From contig JAHLKH010000357.1 in the NCBI GenBank assembly GCA_025526915.1, forward strand, positions 1-17,504: a stretch of DNA of 17,504 nt, given 5' to 3'. The notes beneath the pieces are model-generated. The model saw only the letters and a program-made list of their open reading frames with translations. It made no database searches and was not told the origin of the DNA. The translations under genes were made by a program, and so were the position numbers. Each line of letters begins with the position of its first letter. Within the stretch, counting starts at the first letter, position 1. This DNA comes from Entophlyctis helioformis. Lineage: Eukaryota; Chytridiomycota; Chytridiomycetes; Chytridiales; Chytriomycetaceae. This document shows, piece by piece, positions 1 to 8,421 of the stretch.

Positions 1-71
1 GCATGCCGGCAGGCATCCACAAGGTTGGGCGAGACGGCAGACGCAACGCACTTGTTCTTGCCAACAGCCAT
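1..71 (-). CDS. Ribosomal protein eS1 (RPS3A/RPS1 family), first exon and part of intron 1
   Basis: On the minus strand an ATG at 71-69 opens a 20-nt exon (71-52) reading MAVGKN plus two bases of a seventh codon. It is followed at once by a GTGCGT donor at 51. The same donor hexamer is used by other introns in this window (G-beta intron 2, the last Fanzor intron). MAVGKNK is the near-universal start of fungal and animal eS1, a 40S small-subunit ribosomal protein, and a very short first exon is common in fungal ribosomal protein genes. Only six or seven residues are visible and the rest lies beyond the left edge, so the call rests on one short but distinctive N-terminus. The 5' flank is short: the Fanzor pseudogene begins about 130 bp upstream. 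Confidence 0.6.
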   Translation of the reverse strand, partial: MAVGKNKCVASAVSPNLVDACRH

Positions 72-203
72 GTTTTGATGAGAGTGCGAGGGAAAGCGAG
101 GGGCAGGCCAAATTCTTGTCGTGGTCCATCCGGATTTGAAAAAGGTTTGAATTCGTGTTCAGATTTTAGTTGGACGATTACCAAGAATTTTGGAAAACCA
201 GCA
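72..203. promoter_or_regulatory. Probable 5' UTR and promoter of the eS1 gene
   Basis: Spacer between the eS1 start codon and the end of the Fanzor pseudogene. No canonical TATA box is evident on the minus strand. It contains a 19-bp motif at 177-195 that recurs with one mismatch at 3950-3968, downstream of the larger Fanzor gene. The promoter role is inferred from position only. Confidence 0.35.
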
Positions 204-1450
204 GGCCGCCTTGGCCTGTAAAGTCGATGCCAAATGCCCACACAACGGGAATGTCCTTCTCTGTTGGCTTGTCACAGCGGCCTTGAGATGCAGCAGATGC
301 GCGCTCTCCAGTGGTCGAGCCTGCCAGCTTCATGATGCCCTCAAGAGCGTTTCCGCGAATTGACATGCTGTTGCTGCGCATGGTGAACCGCTTGGCCTTG
401 ACCTTCTGTGGAATGCCATGCCATGCCATGCCATCCAGTGTGATCAGCAGGCGATCAAGCAGCATGGCGGCCATGCCAATGGGCATCCAGAAACAGAGAA
501 AACGTACCCGTGCATTCAGGAATGGCGTGCAGTACGCATGGCAGCGCAGATCCCAAAAGGCTCTCTCGCCTGCTGTGGCGTTTGGATCGGCATGCTTTGC
601 TGTCTTGAATGCAATGGCCTCGTGGACGTCCGCAGCCTTGGCAAGTCGATTGTTGAGCCTGACACAAGAGACAGGCTCTGTGAGCCGATCTGGTCAAGAG
701 TGCAGAGCATGGCAGCGGCCAGGATCAATGCGTGCACCAAAGCATCCAAGCACGGCATAGACTGCAAGGACGAGACCCTGGGCGGTTCGTGCGGCAGTCG
801 AGAGTCAATTGAGAAACACTCATCCCGCCGGCCCGGATGCTGCCCAGCCAGATCACTTTGCGTGGACTCGCAGAAGGCAGAGCATTGATCACAGCCTCGA
901 TCAACTGCTTGGTCTGACCATCATCCAGATCGAGAGTCGTGGCATCGCTCTCTGCGTTGGCGATGACTGCGTCCTTGGCTATGACATGAGCCACATTCAT
1001 TGCCTCGTGAGTCTCTGCCAGTGTTGGAAGGCGTCCTCTTTCCAAGCAGAGGCCAGGAAGGAGGAGATCCACAATGCACAGCTCGTGGCTTGAACTGAAA
1101 GCAAGCTGGATCGTCCCAATGGTTGCTGATAGCCCCAAGGCTGGCGATGCTGGTTCTTGGGGAGAAGTGGATTGTGAGCATCAGATGGCAGAAACCCGAC
1201 AAAGACAGACAGTGCGAGCATTCAAGAGGTTCATTCTCATGCGCTCCATGATGCCACTGTGCATGCCATTGTTGCGCTGCTCGGCCGTGTCCATCACAGA
1301 TCAACTGAATGGCTTCTGTGATGCAGATGTGCACATCCACGGCTTGCAGGCTGTGGGCACTGCCCGACGGTTTGTATCTTGAGCGAGGCAGCGCGGGCAG
1401 TTGGGCATGCCGACCTGCGACAGCGACGTGTTGCACAGGAGCTGGACAGT
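204..1450 (-). pseudogene. Truncated Fanzor (TnpB-like nuclease) pseudogene, paralogue of the 4136-11417 gene
   Basis: The minus strand is homologous to the 3' half of the large gene at 4136-11417, introns included, so it is a DNA-level copy rather than a processed one. From 204 to about 570 it matches 4757 to about 5120 at roughly 96% without gaps, covering part of the last-but-one exon, an intron and part of the next exon. Upstream the match drops to about 70% but can be followed to about 1450; for example NTSLSQVG here aligns with NKSLSEAG there. The copy is broken three ways. The 3' end stops at 204, losing the zinc finger and RuvC-III. An internal deletion of about 0.5 kb near 695 removes the exons equivalent to 5283-5787, including RuvC-I. 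Frameshifts separate blocks near 1270-1380. The conserved TDG segment before RuvC-I reads AGG here. The upstream limit is uncertain. Confidence 0.75.
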
Positions 1451-1890
1451 GTTGCTCGGGTCTGGTGGGAGTCCGCAGCCCCTCGTCTCCATGGCCGTCT
1501 CGGACTGTCCGGCCATCGTGCTCTTGGCAGTCGTGAGCGTGGCGATCTCGGCGGTCGTGGCAGGGCCGCCTCGGTTGTCGGAAGAGGGAGCCGTGCTTCC
1601 GACAAGGCTTGCATGAATCGTGCTGGCAATCGTGCTGGCCATCATGTGTCATGCCAGCACATCGCCCGCAGCACGCAGCACAGTACGCAACATTCAGCCA
1701 CCCACTTTGACGCCACCAGCGGAGGCAACCACGTCCAACACACGGTCGGAGTTTGTGTGGTTGGACGGCATTGCAACAAAGCCAGAATTCGCCGAGCGCT
1801 GTCCTGGCGTCCAACCTCCGCCCCAGATTTACAGGGTCAGAGCAGATCCCCCGCCGAATCTGGCAAGGCGGCGGCAAGGCGCACACAGAC

Positions 1891-1897
1891 TATAAAG
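1891..1897 (+). promoter_or_regulatory. TATA box of the 1955-3898 gene
   Basis: TATAAAG lies 58 nt upstream of the ATG at 1955, a spacing that leaves about 30 nt to a start site and a short leader. It is the clearest TATA element in the window and supports 1955 over any upstream ATG in the same open frame. Confidence 0.55.
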
Positions 1898-1954
1898 CCG
1901 GGAGACGCACCCCGTGCTTGCCTCCGCCCGTTCGAAAGTCACTATCACCACAGC

Positions 1955-3898
1955 ATGCTTCCAGGGCTCGTGGCCGTCTTCGCCCTAGTGCTCATGGCAC
2001 TATTTCCGGTCTCGCTCCCGCCAGTCTGGCGGTTCCAACCAACCATCAGCGCCTACCAAGGCTTCAACTTCAGCGCTCCTGTCATCGTCCGCCTCGCTCT
2101 CGGCCTCGCCCGCCCCGCTCCCGCTGTTGTCGCCAACGCCAGCCAGCCGTCCTTCGACGAGCCTATCGGCTGCCACGGCGACACAAACAGCTTCGGCCCC
2201 GTCGTCCTGGACCCACTCGGACCGGTGCAGCACGTGCGCAACGACAGCCAGGTGCTGCCTCCGCCCGCTGAGCAATTCCACGCTCTCGTCGTCCCAAGCT
2301 CCGCTCCCACCGATCTGGCCATCTTCCGCTCTGATCTCGTCGTCGGCAGCACGGATCTCGTCCTCACCAGCACGGATCCCGTCGTCGTCCGCAACGCCAT
2401 CGCCTTCTCTCGCACGGGTCTCGCACAGTTCAGCCAGTCCTCGGAGCATCCCGGAGTGGTGCATGCCATGGTGAGCTTGTTTCTGCATGCTGCTGTTGCT
2501 GCTTCCTGCCGCCTACCACCACCATCCTCTGCCACCATTGACACCATCCGCCCATGCCTCGCTTATCTCGATCAGCGGTGCTGGCAAACCGGCATGGCTC
2601 GCATGGCGTTCCGTATCAAGTCGAGGCTGCTGGACACTCTTGTCATCGCACGCGACGCAATCAACGAGTCCTCCTCAAGCTTGTCCATGCACGGCGTCGC
2701 CACGCTGCTGCTTTTGACCATCGTCATCATCCAGCTTGTGGTTCTCGTCGGCCTGGCACGCAAGGCCAAGCGGCTTGAGCTTGAAGCCTGCCGAATGGAT
2801 GCAAGCAGTGATCGACCGGCCGACCATCCCGCTCCTGCTGTCATTGCCATCCCTATCCAATGGATAGACGGGCCTATAAGCATCGTCGTGACATGGTCCA
2901 ACACCGTCAAGACTGTCAATCATACCCCGACCCCCGACACCAAGCTTCTGTTGCTCGCCGCGTCCATTCCACTCCCCGAGGACACCAAGACAGACGAGAT
3001 CGATCTCGTCCTCCTCGCTGCGTCCATTCCGCTCCCCGATGATGTCATGGCAGATGACACCGATCTCTTGCTGCTCGCTGCGTCCATTCCACTCCCCGAG
3101 GACACCAAGACAGACAATGCCGAGCTTCTGTTGCTCGCCGCGTCCACTCCGCTCCCCGAGGACGTTCTGACGGCTGAGATCGATCTCGTCCTCCTCGCTG
3201 CGTCCATTCCGCTCCCCGAGGATCCCAAGACAGACGAGATCGAGCTTCTGTTGCTCGCCGCGTCCACTCCGCTCCCCGAGGACGTTCTGACGGCTGAGAT
3301 CGATCTCGTCCTCCTCGCTGCGTCCATTCCGCTCCCCGAGGATCCCAAGACAGACGAGACCGAGCTTCTGTTGCTCGCTGCGTCCATTTCAATCCCTGAT
3401 GATACCATGGCTGATGACATTCTGACTGATGACAAGCCCTTTGCTGTTGATCATACTACCACTGCCATCCTCGTCTCGTCTCCTGCCGCAAACGATCACC
3501 TTGCGCCTGCTCCTCAAGACGCAGCTGTTTCCGCAGCTCAAGACCTGATCACCCACTCTCAGAGTGCCGTAGAACGGGTCAAGAGCGCCGAAATGGCCGC
3601 TGTCGCGAGAGCACGCAGGTTTCCTGGCCGCACTGGCGATCAGCTAGCGATCAGCCATTTGATTGCATACTGCCCAAGTCGACTCGAGCTTGACGTCAGA
3701 TGGTTGGTCAAGGATGGCGGCACAAGTCGCAACCGAGTTCATGTCTCGTTCTTCGAACCATCCGTTGCAAAACGCCTCATCCGCCAAGCAGTGAAGACGG
3801 ACATCCCGGACGCGGTCCTCGATGCAACGGTGAAGACGCCGTACAACCCGACTGTCAAGAAGAACATCCGTCGTGGCGGCAAGACCAAGAAGCGCTGA
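1955..3898 (+). CDS. Unrecognised 647-residue putative membrane protein with eight 20-residue repeats
   Basis: I do not recognise the family. The frame stays open upstream to 1379, but the ATG at 1955 is preferred because a TATA box precedes it and it starts a hydrophobic, signal-like N-terminus (MLPGLVAVFALVLMALFPV, residues 1-19). Residues ~24-245 are moderately hydrophobic and Pro/Ala/Ser/Val-rich. A strong transmembrane segment at about residues 248-269 (LLLLTIVIIQLVVLVGLA) is followed by basic residues, suggesting a cytosolic C-terminal side. Residues 331-490 are eight tandem units of the type LLLLAASIPLPEDTKTDEIE. The last ~110 residues form a separate basic domain (about residues 545-647) ending KKNIRRGGKTKKR. 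No introns are needed and the stop is TGA. The upstream sequence overlaps the edge of the Fanzor pseudogene copy. Signal, topology and function are inferred from composition only. Confidence 0.6.
   Translation: MLPGLVAVFALVLMALFPVSLPPVWRFQPTISAYQGFNFSAPVIVRLALGLARPAPAVVANASQPSFDEPIGCHGDTNSFGPVVLDPLGPVQHVRNDSQVLPPPAEQFHALVVPSSAPTDLAIFRSDLVVGSTDLVLTSTDPVVVRNAIAFSRTGLAQFSQSSEHPGVVHAMVSLFLHAAVAASCRLPPPSSATIDTIRPCLAYLDQRCWQTGMARMAFRIKSRLLDTLVIARDAINESSSSLSMHGVATLLLLTIVIIQLVVLVGLARKAKRLELEACRMDASSDRPADHPAPAVIAIPIQWIDGPISIVVTWSNTVKTVNHTPTPDTKLLLLAASIPLPEDTKTDEIDLVLLAASIPLPDDVMADDTDLLLLAASIPLPEDTKTDNAELLLLAASTPLPEDVLTAEIDLVLLAASIPLPEDPKTDEIELLLLAASTPLPEDVLTAEIDLVLLAASIPLPEDPKTDETELLLLAASISIPDDTMADDILTDDKPFAVDHTTTAILVSSPAANDHLAPAPQDAAVSAAQDLITHSQSAVERVKSAEMAAVARARRFPGRTGDQLAISHLIAYCPSRLELDVRWLVKDGGTSRNRVHVSFFEPSVAKRLIRQAVKTDIPDAVLDATVKTPYNPTVKKNIRRGGKTKKR
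2945..3424 (+). repeat. Eight 60-bp coding tandem repeats
   Basis: Eight units of exactly 60 bp encode 20 residues each, with core LLAAS(I/T)PLPED followed by a variable acidic tail. There is also a higher-order 120-bp period: 3121-3240 and 3241-3360 differ at only one base, indicating a recent duplication of two units. The register is kept throughout, so the array expands without breaking the frame. Confidence 0.92.
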
Positions 3899-4135
3899 AC
3901 TGTCCTGAAAGCATCCTTTGTGTTGAAGTTATTCTCAATATATCAAACAATTACCAAGGATTTTGGAATTAAATTCGTCGCAAGAGGCGTCGAATAGATG
4001 CCCGCGTATCACACGATGGAAGGTTCGAGTCAGCAACGAGCATGCGACGACAGGCGGGCGATGCACATCTAACGAGGGTCTTACCTTTATCCTTAGAAAA
4101 AGTGACCCGTTAGGTCGATCGGGAGGTCCCCCGAT
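3899..4135 (-). other. Structured non-coding region 3' of the Fanzor stop; possible guide-RNA region
   Basis: Lies between two convergent stop codons. Read on the minus strand, a perfect 6-bp hairpin (4118-4135, ATCGGG/CCCGAT) begins at the first base after the Fanzor stop. A small GACC/GGTC hairpin follows (4104-4116). Further on is a hairpin at 3973-3995 with arms ATTCG/CGAAT and CGC/GCG around one A-A mismatch. A 6-bp GCCCGC/GCGGGC pairing could bracket about 4000-4050. In TnpB and Fanzor loci the guide RNA usually comes from the 3' end and flank of the nuclease gene, so this is where one would look for it. The hairpins are seen; the guide-RNA role is inference and the associated gene carries stop codons. 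Confidence 0.3.
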
Positions 4136-6225
4136 TCAAAGTTGGTAGTCAAACAAGTCACTGTGTGGGATGAGTGACAGGTGACTTGAGGGCAGGCTGT
4201 CTGCGTGCTGGTCGCTGCTGGACGACGGATGGACCATGTCTTGAACGCCACAGGACGGCAGGCTGATCTGGTCCCATGAGGCCACATGCGACTTGAAGTG
4301 TTTCCGCGTTTGAGGCTGTGGGACAACAGGCGGAGCATTTCGTGCACGCAGCTTGATGGCAGTATGCATTGCCGCGATGTCTGCAAGGTACTCTGGCGTG
4401 GCTGGATTGCTGTCGGCTTTGGTGTGCGTCAAGTAGAGCGGCCGGTGTCCAAAGAGCAGATGCCACAGTGCAACCATCCCGATGTTTGTGGCTCCAAGCA
4501 CATCGCGGTGGTAGACAGTCTTGCATGGTATGCACTCGTAGCGTCACAGGTTGGTGCGGTTCTCGTATGGGATCCGCTGCTTGCACTGCGGGCACATCTG
4601 GCTGGTCAGGTTCTCATTGCAGCGGTAGATCTGTGTGTGAGAGTGTGTGTGTGTCAGTTGGTGCACAGATGGATGGACAGCATGGCGTCAGACGCACATA
4701 AGCATATCCAGATGACCGCAGATGCCTGATGAGAAACTTCTCAAACACAGCGTGCCGGCCACCTTGGCCTGTAAAGTCGATGCCAAATGCCCAGACAACG
4801 GGAATGTCCTTCTCTGTTGGCTTGTCACAGCGGCCTTGAGACGCAGCAGATGCGCGCTCTCCAGTGGTCGAGCCTGCCAGCTTCATGATGCCCTCAAGAG
4901 CGTTTCCGCGAATTGACATGCGGCTGCTGCGCATGGTGAACCGCTTGGCCTTGACCTTCTGTGGAATGCCATGCCATGCCATGTCATCCAGTGCAATCAG
5001 CAGGCGATCAAGCAGTATGGCGGTCATGGCAATGGACATCCAGAAACAGAGAAAACGTACCCGTGCATTCAGGAATGGCGTGCAGTACGCATGGCAGCGC
5101 AGATCCCAAAAGGCTCTCTCGCCAGGCTTGACGCCTGGATTGGCATGCTTTGCGGTCTTGAATGCAATGGCCGCCTGGATGTCAGCTGCCTTGGCATATC
5201 GATCAGCAAACCTGGCGCAAGAGGCAGGCACCGTGAGTTGATCTGGTCAAGAGTGTATGTGGCAGAGTCATTGCATGCATACCACCGCTGAAAGTCATGC
5301 TCAGCTTGAAACATGCCAGAGGAGAGCACGTAGTTGGACTCGAGCTTATACGAAAAGTCTCTGAGATCAACCAAGATGCTGGACGCGCCATACAGGTACC
5401 GCTGGCCCCAATCAAAGCTGACAACGCGAACAGTCTGGTAGCCTTGGTCAGTGAACAGATTGTTGGCATTGATGATGTCGCGCAGTCGCTGCGAGGCGTA
5501 AAAGTTGCGCTGGGCCTGTTGTGCCATGGAATGAGTGAGGAATGTGCAATGCATGTGCACCAATGCGCGAGTTTAGCATGCAAGTGGCTTACAGGATTGG
5601 GCGTGTATGGCTTGGCGGCTGACGGGTTGGCTGGATTGGCGGCTGTGGATGGCATGTCAGTCGGTGTGGACAACAAGTGTGCGTCTGGATTGGCACAGCA
5701 ACTCACATTCGCCGTTAATGTAATCGGGCTCGCCATCAGCCTCGTCAACAAGCCACGGCTGCTCGCCTGAAGACGCCGCGTTGGGATCTGCAGATCAAGG
5801 CGGCAGTCAGAATCAATGTGTGCACCAAAGCATTCAAGCACGCCACATACTGCGAGGTGACTCTGGACGGTTTGTGCGGCAGTCCAGTGCCAGCTGGTAG
5901 ATGCTGTATCCATCCGTCATGATGCTGCCAAGTAGGATCGCCTTGGTTGGTCTCGCTGGACGCACGGCCTTGATCGCAGCCTTGATATGCTTCTCGCGCT
6001 CCTTGCCATCCAGACCCTGCTCGTCGGCCTCTCGCGTCGCCTTGGCTGTGGCATCGGCAACCGCGTCCATCTCATCTTTGGCTTCTGAAGGTGTCTGGAA
6101 GCGACCGTTCTTGGGGCAGAGACCTGGGAGAAGGATGTCAAAGATGCAAACCTCGCGACTTGCGCTGAATGCGTCTTGGATATCCTTGTTGGATGACGCA
6201 AGAGCTGACTCGGCATCTTCATAGC
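4136..6225 (-). pseudogene. Fanzor-type RuvC nuclease module with CxxC zinc finger, premature TGA
   Basis: C-terminal seven exons of the large gene. Fanzors are eukaryotic relatives of IS605/IS607 TnpB, RNA-guided DNA endonucleases. Landmarks in order: SIMTDGYSIYQLALD (the TDG segment typical before RuvC-I); RuvC-I with D1544 in VVSFDWGQRYL; a long helical stretch; VVWAFGIDFTGQGG in the RuvC-II area, where no canonical Glu is obvious; E1730 in CNENLTSQMC; zinc-finger cysteines 1737, 1740, 1757 and 1760 (CPQC and CIPC); and RuvC-III D1767 in YHRDVLGATNIG. A TGA at 4544-4546 splits the two CxxC halves, so translation would end before RuvC-III. The code is standard here, since UTP18 and the 647-residue protein also end in TGA. 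About 120 further residues follow RuvC-III. Introns in this part are small (64-102 nt) and all in phase. The Fanzor family call is strong. Confidence 0.85.
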
Positions 6226-8421
6226 CTTGGAGAAAAGTGCAGAGTCAGCATCAAATTGTGTACACATGGCATAAACAGGCAGTGCGACCAACCAAGTGCA
6301 GCCAGAAGCTGTAGTCTCAATGCCTGCAAAGCAGGATCCTGATTGCCACGGATGCGCTCATCCTTTGTCCTCATCACCGCCCAAAAGAGGGTGGTCTCAG
6401 TAATGAGGACAAACGGATCGCGGCCTGCAGGCTGCGGACACAACTTGAGGGATGAGCCTGCGAGATCACACAACTGCTTGAACTTGCCGGCCTCTGACAG
6501 CGACTTGTTGCGCACGACCGCCGTGAGCCTGTGCAGTGCTTGTGGGATCTCGACAACGCGTCCGTCTTGTCTGGTTGACAGTGGCATGCCAGACGTGGCG
6601 TCCCCGGTGGCTGTATCCATTGCCTTGGCAAATTCCGCTACCTTGTCAGCAGATATACCAGGAATCAGTCGGTGGATTGCCCAGTCAATGAGCATTGACT
6701 GGTGGGTCATGAAGTGCACAGCAAGCATGCCACAGATGCCCCGTGCCAGATTTTTGTAGATGTCGTTCCGAGCAGCTGCACACAAACTGTCGTCAAGCCT
6801 GCCAGGCAAAACGGCATGCATCGTGCTTGCGTCCATGTGCACAATGGCTGACAGCAATGAGCCGGCCTGCGTCGCGTCCATCTTGGCTGCCCGCGCCACA
6901 CCAGCCCACATCTTGGTCATGCTGTCCCGGATCATCTGCTGCGTCCATTCGCGGTTGATGATCATCTGCATGATGGTCACAATCCACGAGTGGGCCACAT
7001 GCTTTGTCGCCCGTGGCATGACTGACTCCTGACCAGTGAGAATGTAGCTCAGGTATCGCAGAAGCATCGTGATGGCTCCCTCGCCACCAGAGGTGCTGTT
7101 TGTGAGCACCTTGAGCAGATCATTTGCCGATGGTACTGCCCATTGTAGTGGTGGCTCGATGGCTGGTGGTTGGGCATCGGTGCTGCTGGATGCGGCGGCT
7201 ACTGCTGCTGGTGCTGCTGTTGCTACTGCTGGTGCTGTGTCATCGGTGAAGGTGCAGATCTTGACCATTGTGCCCGCCTCAAGTCTCACCAAGTCGCCAT
7301 AGTGAGCGATGTTGGTGTTGCTGCAGAGCGGGCCTTCGCCGTACATATGCCAGGCATTAACGGGCCATCTGAGGATGCATCCAGCGGCGTAGAGCCATGT
7401 GCTCTCGTCCTTGAAGTGATCAGGATCAATATACACATATTCTATCTCACCATTCCTCCTGGCCTCCATGACGCAGAACTTGAGTGGCAGCGGTGCATAT
7501 GGGTTGAGTGCGACGAGCTCTTTGACGATGGCGCCGATCATAGTGATGCATGCATGCCGCACGTCGGCCGTGTATCGGTACACGCCGTTGAAGATGCTTT
7601 CTGAAAGTGAACCGCGGGTCTGTGTCACTGGCGCCGTCTTGGCCTGGCATCCAAAATGCTTTGCAAGCATTAGATCTCCAGAGAGCATTTCCTGTATGTA
7701 GCACAAGTCAACATACACAAAGCCAGACATGCAGAGCAACATGGCAATCAAAACTCATACCTCCATTTTGACAATCTGCTCAGGGCGATCGTATGTGCTC
7801 TCCACTGGCCTTGCCTCATTGCCATGGATGGCAGCAGCAGCCGTCATGACTGGCAATGCCATCATGCGGTGGATCTTTTCAAGCATCTGCTCTATCGCCG
7901 ATCTTTCACCACGCTCATATCTGTCAAAGAACGCACCGGTCAGCACACACACTCAAGGCACATGCCATGCCATGTGCCACTTACGCCCGTGTCTCGGCAT
8001 CAGATTGAGCCTGGCGGGCTTGCCTGCTCGCATCCTTCTTGTGCTCCTGGATGAACTTCTTGGTCTTGGCCTTCTCAGCTTGCTCAGCTCACTCCTTATC
8101 ACGCTCAGCCTGCATGGCCGGTGTGACCAGGTATGGATCCTGCTGTGGTTGAATGCAATGTTAGGCATGCATCTTGAATGTGCACAAGATGCTCGCAATC
8201 ACAAGCCTGCAGTTCAACTCACAGTCGTCCTTGTGTCTTGAAGCACACCAATGTGAAAGACCTTGTCGCAATCTGTGCCTCTATCATCTGCGGCTCAAGG
8301 TGGCAGCAGCATCTTGCATGGTTTTGGTGGCTTGACGGCCTGTTGAGTGGAAGGATAAGCAATTGCAGCAAGCCGTCACATGCAAACAGAGCCAGCAAAT
8401 GCAAAGACGCACCGGTACTCA

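Noticed and set aside
1379..1954. N-terminal extension of the repeat protein by 192 residues
   Set aside because: The stretch overlaps the Fanzor pseudogene edge and the TATA box and has biased composition; the start at 1955 opens a signal-like sequence.
2945..3424. CRISPR array or satellite
   Set aside because: Units are contiguous 60-bp coding repeats without unique spacers, inside an open frame of a eukaryotic gene.
2920..3435. Antisense frame across the 60-bp repeats
   Set aside because: It is open only because the tandem repeat has a multiple-of-three period; there is no start context or other support.
4005..4050. tRNA or other Pol III gene, because GGTTCGAGTC at about 4023 resembles a B box
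   Set aside because: The five bases on either side of the loop do not pair, no acceptor stem can be formed, and no T-run terminator follows on the plus strand.
8089..8421. TGA recoding (selenocysteine or reassigned codon) in the XPG-Fanzor gene
   Set aside because: UTP18, the 647-residue gene and the Fanzor gene itself all appear to end at TGA, and CGA-to-TGA mutation explains every case more simply.
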